Notes under the pieces: model-generated
What the model saw: the letters and a program-made list of their open reading frames with translations, nothing else
Database searches by the model: none
Told to the model about the DNA's origin: nothing
Translations under genes and position numbers: made by a program
Shown: positions 53,162 through 61,884 of the stretch, in pieces
Numbering within the stretch: position 1 is the first letter of the stretch
Layout: every line of letters starts with the position of its first letter
From: Pseudomonadales bacterium
Lineage (GTDB): Bacteria; Pseudomonadota; Gammaproteobacteria; Pseudomonadales; UBA5862
Assembly (NCBI GenBank): GCA_024234215.1
Contig: JACKOQ010000004.1
Span: 1 to 64,000 of the forward strand
Length of the DNA: 64,000 nt
Reading direction: 5' to 3'

Positions 53162-55254
53162 GCGTGCCGCCTGTAGAACCGCAGGAACTGGGCATTGATC
53201 GCGACGATCACCGTGCTGGCCGACATGAAGACGGCGGCGACGGCGGGGGTCATCATGAAACCAGTGCCGAAGGTGATGCCGGCGGCCATCGGGATGGCGA
53301 CGGCGTTGTAGCCCGTCGCCCAGATAAGGTTCTGCACCATCTTGCGATAGGTGGCGCGCGACAGGCCAAGAATCGCGCCCACGTCACGGGGGTCGCTGCG
53401 CACCAGCACCACATCGGCGGACTCCACGGCCACATCGGTGCCCGCGCCGATCGCCACGCCCAGGTCAGCCTGCACCAGCGCCGGCGCATCGTTCACGCCG
53501 TCGCCGACCATGGCGACCGACTGCCCACGCTCCTGGAGTTCCTTGATCTTCTCCGACTTCTGGTCGGGCAGCACTTCGGCGAAGTATTCGGTGATGCCCA
53601 ACTCCTTGGAGACCGACTCGGCGACACCGCGCGCATCGCCGGTCAGCATCACCGAGCGGATGCCCAACCGGGTCAGTTCGGCGATGGCCTCCTTCGACTC
53701 GGGCCGCACGATGTCGGCCAGCGCGAACAGCGCACGGGGCTGGCCATCGCGCTCCAGTACCACCACGGTCTTACCGGCCGCTTCGAGTTGCGCGAGCTTC
53801 TCGTGGGTGATTGGCTTGCCCTGGCGTGTCAGGTGACCGGGGCTGACGATGCGTACATCCTGCCCATGGACTTTCGCGACGATACCCTCGCCGGTGATGT
53901 TGCTGACGTCGCTGGCTTTGGGAATGGCGATGCTGCGGCTCTTGGCCTCGGCGACGATGCCGTGAGCGATCGGATGTTCGGACTGGCTCTCGGCCGCGGC
54001 GGCGAAGGCCAGTTCCTGATTCTCGTCGCCGTCGCCGAGCAGCACGATGTCGCTGACGCCGAAGCGGCCTTCGGTTAGGGTGCCGGTCTTGTCGAACACC
54101 ACCGCATCGAGATGGCGCGCCCGCTCGAAAGCGGCGCGGTCGCGGATCAGCAGGCCGTTGCCGGCGCTGAGCGAGGTACTCACGGCCACGACCAGCGGTA
54201 CAGCCAGGCCCAGCGCATGCGGGCAGGCCACCACCATCACCGTGACCATGCGCTCTATGGCGAAGTTGAGCGGCTGATCGAGCATCAGCCACCAGACGAA
54301 CAGCGTGCCGAAGCCGACCGTGAGCGCGATATAGGTCAGCCAGGCGGCGGCCCGGTTGGCGACATCCTGCGTGCGCGAACGAGTCGCCTGCGCTTTCTTC
54401 ACCAGCTCGATGACTTGAGAAAGGTAGGTGTCCTCGCCGGTGGCTGTGACCTGAATGGTGACGGCATTGGCACCGTTGATCGCACCGCCGATCGCAGTGG
54501 CGCCGATACCCTTGGTGACGGGCCGGGACTCACCCGTGAGCATCGCTTCGTTGAACCCCGACGACCCTTCGATGATCTCGCCGTCCACGGGCACCTTGGC
54601 GCCGGGGCGCACGAGCACGCGGTCACCGTGGGTGAGTGTGGCGATCGGTACTTCGTGCGTGCTGCCGTCGGCGTCGATCCGAGTCGCGCTGTCGGGCAGC
54701 AGCTTGACCAGCTCCTCCAGTGCACGCGAGGCACCCATGACCGAGCGCATCTCGACCCAATGGCCGAGCAGCATGATGGCGATCAGCGTCACCAACTCCC
54801 AATAGAACTCCTCGCCGGGGAAGCCGAAGGTGACGGCGGCCGAAAAGAAATAGGCCGCCGAGATCGCCAAAGCGATCAGCGTCATCATGCCGGGCTGGCC
54901 CTTGCGCAGCTCGGAAGTGAAACCCGTCAGGAAGGGCCAGCCGCCGTAGACGTAAGCGACCGACGACAACACGAACAGGACATAGCGGTCGCCCGGAAAC
55001 GCCAGCGCGTCGCCGATGCCGAGCAGGTGCTGGATCATCGGTGACAGCAGCAGGATCGGCGGCGTCAGCAGCAGCGTGATCCAGAAGCGGCGGCGGAAAT
55101 CGGCGACCATGGCGGCATGGTCGTGGCCGCCGTGCCCGGCATGCGCCGCGTGTGTGGAGCCGGCCGCGGCGATGGTGCCGCCGCCGTGGGCGGCGTGATG
55201 CCCATGTTCGCCGTGGCCATGGCGGTGCTGTGCATGCGGGTCGTTCGTTGCCAT
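53158..55254 (-). CDS. copB: P1B-3-type copper ATPase (CPH motif) with His-rich N-terminus
   Basis: A 698-aa ATPase. There is no HMA domain; instead the first 50 residues are His-rich (HRHGHGEHGHHAAHGGG). The membrane motif is VACPHALGLAVP (CPH), then DKTGTLTEGRFG, SEHPIAHG and GDGVNDAPAL. CPH plus a His-rich N-terminus defines the CopB/P1B-3 class, reported to move Cu2+ and Cu+/Ag+. The ATG at 55254 is preceded by AAGAGGCC and lies inside the end of the upstream gene. Confidence 0.9.
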   Translation of the reverse strand: MATNDPHAQHRHGHGEHGHHAAHGGGTIAAAGSTHAAHAGHGGHDHAAMVADFRRRFWITLLLTPPILLLSPMIQHLLGIGDALAFPGDRYVLFVLSSVAYVYGGWPFLTGFTSELRKGQPGMMTLIALAISAAYFFSAAVTFGFPGEEFYWELVTLIAIMLLGHWVEMRSVMGASRALEELVKLLPDSATRIDADGSTHEVPIATLTHGDRVLVRPGAKVPVDGEIIEGSSGFNEAMLTGESRPVTKGIGATAIGGAINGANAVTIQVTATGEDTYLSQVIELVKKAQATRSRTQDVANRAAAWLTYIALTVGFGTLFVWWLMLDQPLNFAIERMVTVMVVACPHALGLAVPLVVAVSTSLSAGNGLLIRDRAAFERARHLDAVVFDKTGTLTEGRFGVSDIVLLGDGDENQELAFAAAAESQSEHPIAHGIVAEAKSRSIAIPKASDVSNITGEGIVAKVHGQDVRIVSPGHLTRQGKPITHEKLAQLEAAGKTVVVLERDGQPRALFALADIVRPESKEAIAELTRLGIRSVMLTGDARGVAESVSKELGITEYFAEVLPDQKSEKIKELQERGQSVAMVGDGVNDAPALVQADLGVAIGAGTDVAVESADVVLVRSDPRDVGAILGLSRATYRKMVQNLIWATGYNAVAIPMAAGITFGTGFMMTPAVAAVFMSASTVIVAINAQFLRFYRRHA

Positions 55255-55258
55255 GGGA

Positions 55259-55966
55259 TTAGGCCTCTTTTCTTTCTTTGAACAGCCTGCCAAGCCGGGG
55301 CAGGAATGCCGGAACTTCTTGCGCATAGCGGCGATACACGTCGCCAAACGCCGTTTCCACGTCGCGTTCTTCCCGCTTGGCGAGACGCCAGTACATGACG
55401 AGCAGCACCGGCAGCATCAGGCCGGTGACCAGCGTCGGCCATTGAAAGAAGAAGCCGATCATGATGAGCGCGAATCCCAGGTACTGCGGATGCCGCACCT
55501 GGGCGTAAGGCCCTGTTGTCGCCAGCGAGCCGGCGCGTTGGGCCTCATGGAGTATCCGCCAGCCGTTGGCAATGAGAAGAAATCCACCGCCGATCAGCAC
55601 ATAGCTCAGTATGTGGAAGGGGCTCCAGTGCGGGTCCATCGTCCAGCCAAACAGCGCGGGCCACAGGTGGCCTGCATCGTGGGATAGCGGGTCGAGTTCC
55701 GGGAACCGGCTGCCTATCCAGCCCGCCAGCAGATAGAGAGTCAGCGGGAAGCCGTACATTTCCACGAACAGGGCGACGATGAAGGCGGAGAACGCCCCCA
55801 GTGAGCGCCAATCCTGGGCCGTCTTGGGCTTGAAGAAACTGAAGGCAAACAGGATGAAGATGCCCGCGTTCACGAGGGCCAGAAACCACAGGCCGTAGGC
55901 TGGGACGTCACCGTGCATCGCGATCGTTCCGATGGTCGTGGCTGCTGTGGTTGCCATGCCCACCAT
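55259..55966 (-). CDS. Isoprenylcysteine carboxyl methyltransferase-like membrane protein
   Basis: A 235-aa polytopic protein with about five to six hydrophobic segments. GPYAQVRHPQYLGFALIMIG and a C-terminal EERDVETAFGDVYRRYAQEV are the ICMT/PEMT SAM- and lipid-binding signatures. The true substrate in bacteria is unknown. It overlaps the DUF2933 gene by 59 nt and ends just before the ATPase start. Confidence 0.82.
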   Translation of the reverse strand: MVGMATTAATTIGTIAMHGDVPAYGLWFLALVNAGIFILFAFSFFKPKTAQDWRSLGAFSAFIVALFVEMYGFPLTLYLLAGWIGSRFPELDPLSHDAGHLWPALFGWTMDPHWSPFHILSYVLIGGGFLLIANGWRILHEAQRAGSLATTGPYAQVRHPQYLGFALIMIGFFFQWPTLVTGLMLPVLLVMYWRLAKREERDVETAFGDVYRRYAQEVPAFLPRLGRLFKERKEA

Positions 55967-56153
55967 GATTCCGGTGCAGGAAGAAGTGCATGCCGATGCA
56001 GATCAGCAGGGGCAGAAAGAACGGCCACGCCCCGAGGATATGAATCCGGTGTTCAAGCCAGAGAAATAACCCGGCGATAAAGAGGAATACGCATAGGACA
56101 AAGCCTGCGGGGCTGCGCCAGAAGCCGCGCTTTTGATCGGGTGGGCTGCTCAT
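55908..56153 (-). CDS. DUF2933 small membrane protein
   Basis: An 81-aa protein with two hydrophobic helices (about 15-32 and 42-60) and a His-rich tail (HFFLHRNHGGHGNHSSHDH). DUF2933 proteins are regular companions of copper ATPases. First gene of the long minus-strand operon, right after the divergent copper promoter. Confidence 0.85.
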   Translation of the reverse strand: MSSPPDQKRGFWRSPAGFVLCVFLFIAGLFLWLEHRIHILGAWPFFLPLLICIGMHFFLHRNHGGHGNHSSHDHRNDRDAR

Positions 56154-56210
56154 AGAAAAGCTCCATAGTCGTGGCGTCTGGAAGGAGATTTCACGCCAGT
56201 TTCGATGCTT

Positions 56211-56265
56211 ATCCTATGGAGCTGTCACTGTCATTCTGGTGACATGATAATTACATTTTTGTAAT
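56211..56265 (-). promoter_or_regulatory. Composite CopR-type promoter of the DUF2933-to-phosphorylase operon
   Basis: Minus strand: box ATTACAAAAATGTAAT (56265-56250), 6 nt, GTCAC (56243-56239), 6 nt, GACAG (56232-56228), 11 nt, TAGGAT (56216-56211). The box is a perfect palindrome shared with the divergent copRS promoter. Confidence 0.78.
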
Positions 56266-56304
56266 CTATACGTCATCATCCTGGCAGGTCCGGCCAGGTA
56301 GATT
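56250..56304 (+). promoter_or_regulatory. Composite CopR-type promoter of copRS
   Basis: Box ATTACATTTTTGTAAT (56250-56265; perfect 6-4-6 palindrome), 6 nt, GTCAT (56272-56276), 6 nt, GGCAG (56283-56287), 11 nt, TAGATT (56299-56304). Autoregulation of copRS would follow if CopR binds here. Confidence 0.78.
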
Positions 56305-56372
56305 GCTGGTTGAAGCCACCTGCCCCGATTCGCCTGTCATGAGTGGCCGGGCGCCGCATGAGTGAAGCAACG

Positions 56373-57056
56373 ATGAAACTGCTGGTTGTCGAAGACGAGA
56401 ACAAGACGGCGGACTACGTTCGTCAGGGCCTTATGGAAGCAGGGTTTGTCGTCGACCTGGCACGCACCGGGCTCGATGGTCACCACATGGCCATGACGGA
56501 AGCCTACGACCTGATCATTCTCGATGTCATGCTGCCTGATATAGACGGCTGGCGCATCCTGCAGTCGGTCAGGGCCGCGGGCAACCAGGTTCCTGTGTTG
56601 TTCCTGACCGCACGTGGCCATGTGGATGATCGCGTGCAGGGGCTGGAGCTGGGAGCCGACGATTACCTGGTCAAGCCGTTTGCCTTTGCGGAGTTGCTCG
56701 CTCGCGTGCGCACTCTGCTGCGTCGCGGCGCCACGCCCGGCCATCGCGACCGCATGCAGATCGTGGATCTCGAACTGGACCTGGCACGGCGGCGGGCGAT
56801 CCGCGGCGGACGGCGTATCAATCTGACCAACAAGGAGTTCGCGCTACTTGAGTTGTTGGCGCGTCGTCAGGGTGAAGTGTTGCCGCGTTCGCTGATCGCG
56901 TCCCAGGTCTGGGACATGAACTTCGACAGCGACACCAATGTGATCGATGTCGCGATTCGTCGGTTGCGGGCAAAGATCGACGATGACTTCGAACCCAAGC
57001 TCATTCATACCGTCCGGGGCATGGGCTATACGCTGGATGTTCCGGATGACGAATAG
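56373..57056 (+). CDS. copR: Heavy-metal response regulator CopR
   Basis: A 227-aa OmpR-type regulator, MKLLVVEDENKTADYVRQGL, with phospho-acceptor Asp51 in LIILDVMLPDIDGW, the switch residues T and K (LFLTARGH; DDYLVKPFAF) and a winged-helix output domain (INLTNKEFALLELLARRQGE; VIDVAIRRLRAKID). Start 56373 gives the usual CopR/CusR length; ATG 56358 is possible. Overlaps copS by 11 nt. Confidence 0.92.
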   Translation: MKLLVVEDENKTADYVRQGLMEAGFVVDLARTGLDGHHMAMTEAYDLIILDVMLPDIDGWRILQSVRAAGNQVPVLFLTARGHVDDRVQGLELGADDYLVKPFAFAELLARVRTLLRRGATPGHRDRMQIVDLELDLARRRAIRGGRRINLTNKEFALLELLARRQGEVLPRSLIASQVWDMNFDSDTNVIDVAIRRLRAKIDDDFEPKLIHTVRGMGYTLDVPDDE

Positions 57057-58497
57057 ATCTGCTATCGCCCATCGTCCAGCGTCACTCGCATCGCGGGTGA
57101 CCTGGTTAGTCGGCCTCGCGATGCTGGTGGTATTCCTGATATTCAACTGGATCAGTGTCAGATCGCTGGATCAGCACTTCGCCGAGATGGACGAAGAAGA
57201 ATTGGGGGTGATAGCCAGTTCGGTGATCCGAGCGCTAGGTGAGGTGCATGACAACAGCGACGCGCAGGCCTTGCAGCGTGCAGTCCGCGGGCACCATGGC
57301 GTCTACTACTATGTGGCCAATGCTGCCGGAGAAACACTCTATGCTCCCAGGAGTGGTCCCGATCTGGCACGCTTTGCCGCGAATGAGCGGCCAATCGATC
57401 TCGCAAGTGAGCAGAAAATGGCGATATGGGAAGAAAACGAGACCCACTATCGCGGAGCCGTTTTACAGATCAGCGGCGATGAAACCCAGGGTGAGAGATA
57501 TACGATAGCCGTTGCGATGGATATCGGCGGCCATCTCACCTTCATCAGGAGTTTTAAACGCATCCAGTGGTGGACGGTCTGCATCGTCATGTGCATTGCG
57601 ATCCTGGTGGCCTGGAGTGCGGTTCGCTGGGGGCACAAACCGATTCGCAGGGCCAACGAAAAGATTCGAGCGATCACCTCTTCCAAGTTGTACATGCGAT
57701 TGGACCCGAAGGAAGTACCGATCGAACTGGAAGAGACCATCGCCTCGTTCAACGCTATGCTCGGGCGCATCGAGGAGGGATACGCCCAACTCGCCAATGT
57801 CTCCGCCGACATCGCCCATGAACTGCGCACGCCAGTCACCAACCTGACCACTCAGACGGAAGTGGCGGTGGGTCAGCCCCGTTCCGCTGATGAGTACCGG
57901 GAAATTCTTTACTCGAACCTAGAGGAATTCGGGCGCCTGAATCGGATGATCAACGACATGCTGTTTCTGGCACAGACCGAGAACGCCCCGGACGATCTCT
58001 ATCTGGAGACCGTGGACCTCACCGAAGCGACCCAGGGATTGTTCGAGTATTTCGAGGCATGGGTAGAAGATCGGGGTGTCTCGTTGCAGCTCAAGGGGCG
58101 CGCAGCACCGATACAGGCTGATCGAGAAATGCTTCGCCGCGCACTCAGCAATCTCCTTTCCAATGCGATCCGTTACACGCCGCGCGGCGCAAGCATTACT
58201 GTTCGACTGCATCAAGATGTGGGAGCTACCACGATCAGTGTCGAAAACCCCGGACCAAAGATTCCGCGACAAGCATTATCTCAAATCTTTGATCGCTTCT
58301 ACCGCGTTGATCCTTCACGTCAGAGCAAAGGTGAAGGCGCGGGGTTGGGCCTGGCGATTGTCAAGACTATCGTCGAGGCGCACAAGGGTAGAATCCATGC
58401 GGAGTCGGATGACAGCCTTACGCGCTTTGTCATCACGATACCGCATACTTTTTGTAACCCTATGTTTGCGACCAAAGCTACGCTAAACGATAGGTAA
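57046..58497 (+). CDS. copS: Copper-sensing histidine kinase CopS
   Basis: A 483-aa kinase: first membrane helix (about 15-35), a periplasmic sensor domain (about 36-175), a second helix (about 180-200), HAMP, the H box ADIAHELRTPVTN, the N box LSNLLSNAIRYTPRG and the G box GEGAGLGLAIVKTIV. It is of the heavy-metal sensor kinase group (CusS/CopS). Start 57046 lies inside the end of copR. Confidence 0.9.
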   Translation: MTNRSAIAHRPASLASRVTWLVGLAMLVVFLIFNWISVRSLDQHFAEMDEEELGVIASSVIRALGEVHDNSDAQALQRAVRGHHGVYYYVANAAGETLYAPRSGPDLARFAANERPIDLASEQKMAIWEENETHYRGAVLQISGDETQGERYTIAVAMDIGGHLTFIRSFKRIQWWTVCIVMCIAILVAWSAVRWGHKPIRRANEKIRAITSSKLYMRLDPKEVPIELEETIASFNAMLGRIEEGYAQLANVSADIAHELRTPVTNLTTQTEVAVGQPRSADEYREILYSNLEEFGRLNRMINDMLFLAQTENAPDDLYLETVDLTEATQGLFEYFEAWVEDRGVSLQLKGRAAPIQADREMLRRALSNLLSNAIRYTPRGASITVRLHQDVGATTISVENPGPKIPRQALSQIFDRFYRVDPSRQSKGEGAGLGLAIVKTIVEAHKGRIHAESDDSLTRFVITIPHTFCNPMFATKATLNDR

Positions 58498-58593
58498 CCC
58501 GAAAAATATTGTATTCGTCGCGACGCGCGGATGGGTTCGTGCTCGCACATTAAGTCGCGAAGTATCGCTTATTCCTGAAGAGGTCTTATAGTC

Positions 58594-60924
58594 ATGGCGG
58601 AGAACAATGAACGGTCCCATAATCAGGCCGTAAAAAAACAGGACTTCGGGTCGCAGCTTACTGATCCTGTGTGCGGGATGAATGTAACAGAAGAGTCTCC
58701 CTATCACGTTGCACATGACGAAAAGTCTTTTTATTTTTGCAGTGCAAAGTGTATGCACACGTTCGAAAGCGAGCCTGAGAAATTCACTGCACCACGAAAT
58801 AAAGAAGAATCTGCCGGACAAGTAGAGCCTGGTACAATCTACACCTGCCCGATGCATCCTGAAATTCAACAGGACCATCCAGGAACCTGTCCCAAGTGTG
58901 GGATGGCACTCGAGCCGCTCATGCCCACCCTGGACGACGACAACCCAGAACTGAGAGATTTTTCTCGACGATTCTGGTGGACGCTGCCTTTCACCATCGT
59001 CGTCACCGTGCTGGCCATGTTCGGTCCCCAACTTGGCTGGTTCAACATAGGCATGCAGACATGGATCGAGCTCGTCTTGTCATTGCCGGTGGTGTTGTGG
59101 GCAGGGCAGCCATTTTTTGTACGCGGCTGGCAATCGGTCATCAATCGCAGCCCTAATATGTGGACGCTCATTGGTTTAGGTACGGGAGCGGCATTCATCT
59201 ACAGCACGATTGCAACGGTGGCGCCGGGCAGCTTCCCAGAAACCTTCCAGTCGATGGGGCGCGTCGGCGTTTACTTCGAAGCTGCGGTGGTCATCATCTC
59301 GCTAACCCTGTTCGGCCAGGTTCTCGAACTCCGCGCCCGATCGCAAACCTCTGCCGCGATCAGATCCTTGCTGGGTCTGGCGCCCAAAACGGCGCGCCGT
59401 ATCAACGCAGACGGCACCGAAGAGGATGTGCCGCTGACGCATGTTCACGAAGGTGATCGCTTGCGGGTGCGCCCCGGCGAAAAGGTACCCGTTGATGGGG
59501 TTGTCGAAGAAGGCGCCAGCTCCCTTGATGAGTCCATGCTTACAGGGGAGTCTCTACCCGTAAGCAAAGGCCCCGGTGACAAAGTTATTGGTGCGACCAT
59601 GAATACGTCTGGCGCACTGGTGATACGAGCAGAGAAAGTAGGCTCAGCCACGGTGCTGTCGCAAATCGTCCAGCTGGTTACACAGGCTCAGCGCACTCGT
59701 GCGCCAATGCAGCGGATGGCTGACCTGGTGGCCGGTTACTTTGTGATGGCTGTAGTCGTGATCGCTATCGCAACACTGTTTGTCTGGGGCGTTTTCGGTC
59801 CACAGCCAAGTTGGGTTTATGGCTTGATTAACGCAGTGGCTGTATTGATCATCGCGTGCCCTTGTGCGCTGGGGCTCGCGACGCCGATGTCTGTCATGGT
59901 GGCAACGGGCCGCGGCGCCACCCAGGGCGTGCTGTTCCGCGATGCTGCAGCAATAGAGAATCTGCGGAAAGTCGATACGCTCATCGTTGATAAGACGGGC
60001 ACTTTGACCGAAGGCCGCCCGGCCTTCGATCAAGCCGTTCCCGCTGGCGACTTTGCCGCTGATGAAGTCCTGCAAATTGCGGCCAGCTTGGATCAAGGTA
60101 GCGAACATCCCCTTGCTGACGCGATCGTCACTGCCGCTCGGGAACGCGGACTGATCCTCAGCCCGGTCGATGAATTTGAATCCGGTAGCGGGATCGGTGT
60201 ACGTGGTCGGGTTGACGGCAAAATGCTGGCCCTGGGTAACACGGCGCTCATGGAGCACGAGAAGGTCGATGTCGCCGAGTTGAGCGGCACTGCTGAAACC
60301 TTCCGGAAAACGGGAGCCAGCGTTATGTATCTGGCGGTGGATGGCACACTCGCCGGCTTGCTGGCTGTTTCTGACCCCATCAAGCAGACCACGCCTGAAG
60401 CCGTGGAGGCTCTGAAGGCAGCGGGAATCCGCCTCATTATGGCGACCGGCGATGGTGTCTCGACAGCGAAGGCTGTTGCGGAACGGCTGGGCATCGACGA
60501 GATTCATGGTGAAGTGACGCCGAGTGACAAGCTCGATTTGGTCAATAAGCTGCAGTCCGAAGGACGGATTGTTGCGATGGCAGGCGACGGCATCAATGAT
60601 GCGCCGGCCCTTGCCAAGGCGAATGTCGGCATCGCCATGGGAACCGGAACCGATGTGGCCATGAACAGCGCACAAGTCACTCTCGTGCAAGGGGACCTGC
60701 GCGGCATTTCTACGGCTCGCTTCCTATCGGAGAAGACCGTCACCAATATGAAGCAGAACCTCGGCTTCGCATTTGTTTACAACGCGCTGGGCGTACCGCT
60801 TGCAGCAGGCGTCTTGTACCCATTTGCCGGCCTTCTTCTTTCGCCTATGTTTGCCGCATTGGCGATGAGCTTGAGTTCGGCGTCAGTGGTGTTCAATGCC
60901 CTCCGGCTTCGCAGATCAACCTAA
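58594..60924 (+). CDS. copA: Copper/silver P1B ATPase with YHS and metal-binding N-terminal domains
   Basis: A 776-aa ATPase. Residues about 22-68 form a YHS domain (DPVCGMNVTEESPYHVAHDE, then FYFCSAKC), and about 83-110 a heavy-metal-binding domain (YTCPMHPEI, PGTCPKCGMALEP). No CxxC HMA domain is present. The core has IACPCALGLATPM, DKTGTLTEGRPAF, SEHPLADAI and GDGINDAPAL. It is like SilP/ActP-type pumps. A separate promoter is likely; no copper box is seen in the 96-nt gap after copS. Confidence 0.92.
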   Translation: MAENNERSHNQAVKKQDFGSQLTDPVCGMNVTEESPYHVAHDEKSFYFCSAKCMHTFESEPEKFTAPRNKEESAGQVEPGTIYTCPMHPEIQQDHPGTCPKCGMALEPLMPTLDDDNPELRDFSRRFWWTLPFTIVVTVLAMFGPQLGWFNIGMQTWIELVLSLPVVLWAGQPFFVRGWQSVINRSPNMWTLIGLGTGAAFIYSTIATVAPGSFPETFQSMGRVGVYFEAAVVIISLTLFGQVLELRARSQTSAAIRSLLGLAPKTARRINADGTEEDVPLTHVHEGDRLRVRPGEKVPVDGVVEEGASSLDESMLTGESLPVSKGPGDKVIGATMNTSGALVIRAEKVGSATVLSQIVQLVTQAQRTRAPMQRMADLVAGYFVMAVVVIAIATLFVWGVFGPQPSWVYGLINAVAVLIIACPCALGLATPMSVMVATGRGATQGVLFRDAAAIENLRKVDTLIVDKTGTLTEGRPAFDQAVPAGDFAADEVLQIAASLDQGSEHPLADAIVTAARERGLILSPVDEFESGSGIGVRGRVDGKMLALGNTALMEHEKVDVAELSGTAETFRKTGASVMYLAVDGTLAGLLAVSDPIKQTTPEAVEALKAAGIRLIMATGDGVSTAKAVAERLGIDEIHGEVTPSDKLDLVNKLQSEGRIVAMAGDGINDAPALAKANVGIAMGTGTDVAMNSAQVTLVQGDLRGISTARFLSEKTVTNMKQNLGFAFVYNALGVPLAAGVLYPFAGLLLSPMFAALAMSLSSASVVFNALRLRRST

Positions 60925-61446
60925 ATCAAGCGATACCTTGAAGCTATCTAAGGCAAATCAGGAATCTCCACTAGCACCAGGCTTGTAGTTGGCAAGGACA
61001 CCAGCGCCGACCAGAGCTGATAGCGGCTGACCGAAACGTCCTGTCGGGCATATGGGCGGTTAACGTTTGTAATTAAAATTCGAGAGCTACAGGCCGCCGC
61101 GCACTGGTAACGGGTTCCGATATAAGATGCATATTTTTGGTGTGCCATCGTTCAGCTCTCCCTTTTAGCTGCTGGTCAGGCTATACCGCCAACAGTGGCA
61201 ATCATCGTACCGTGGCTCGACTATGCGTCGCATCGAATTGCCATTACGAGCCATGCGCTTCTTCTGGCTCGCTCGGCATGCTCGGTATCTCAATCTTTAT
61301 GGATGACGCGCTTAAAAAAACGGAGCAGCTGCCCGGTACAACGTGGACCATGTATGAGAAAACGATAGGCCGAGGGTATCTTGCACGCTTCGCCCTGTGG
61401 TTTGAGAAGATCGGGTTGGACGACTAACGGACCAAGGAGCAAGTAA
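60925..61446. other. Debris region between the YHS ATPase and the methyltransferase fragment
   Basis: Contains a Csp fragment (minus strand, near 61148) and a 42-codon frame 61299-61427 (MDDALKKTEQLPGTTWTMYE...) that I cannot assign and that has no good ribosome site. The rest shows nothing. AT content is higher than in the flanking operons. Confidence 0.5.
61082..61148 (-). pseudogene. N-terminal fragment of a Csp-like copper-storage gene
   Basis: Translation from ATG 61148 gives MAHQKYASYIGTRYQCAAAC, matching the start of the intact protein at 17021-17359 (HEKYATCIEACYQCAAAC), but with two Cys lost; similarity ends after about 20 residues. A decayed paralogue, not functional. Confidence 0.65.
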
Positions 61447-61735
61447 ATGACTAACGACGCGCCGAGCCCGGCAGAAACTTATGAGCACTACCTCAGCCCA
61501 GCTATGGCTGATCCATTCACACGGATATTGCTTGAGATTGTCGGCCCGCAGCGCAGTGCGCGCGTGCTGGATCTGGCCTGTGGCAGTGCCGTTATTCGCA
61601 CAGCTAGACTCCATAGTCCGGGCTGAACTGGTCGAAGCTGTCAAGGAGGACACACGAAAAGCCGTCCAACATTACCGCGACGGCAACGAGCTGCGCTTTA
61701 TGATGTCTACTCACATCGTCGTGGCACACGAATGA
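61447..61735 (+). pseudogene. SAM methyltransferase with a large internal deletion and frame change
   Basis: The N-terminal part, from ATG 61447 (GGAGCAAG upstream), reads SPAETYEHYLSPAMADPFTR and the start of SAM motif I (VLDLACGSA), then meets a stop after about 60 codons. The C-terminal end (TRKAVQHYRDGNELRF, STHIVVAHE) continues in another frame up to 61735. The SAM-binding core between them is missing. A deletion product, unrelated in sequence to the methyltransferase at 9628. Confidence 0.7.
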
Positions 61736-61804
61736 TATCGCTGGTGTCGTAAGCACAGAGTGAGGCGCAGTATGTTCGTCATGCGCTGGCCCCTCTATTG
61801 ATGT

Positions 61805-61829
61805 GTGGCTTCGCAGCTCGCGCGGCGAA
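61805..61829. repeat. Short direct repeat, copy 1 (czcA tail fragment)
   Basis: GGCTTCGCAGCTCGCGCGG(CGAAGG) matches 62527-62551 with a single mismatch over 25 nt. The two copies bracket the CDF-like gene. Copy 2 encodes FAARATKP at the C-terminus of czcA; copy 1 is a stranded fragment of it. Confidence 0.65.
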
Positions 61830-61884
61830 GGCGGAACAATGCAGTCGTCCATCCGACATTTGCATCGCAATTGGCCTGGTGAAT

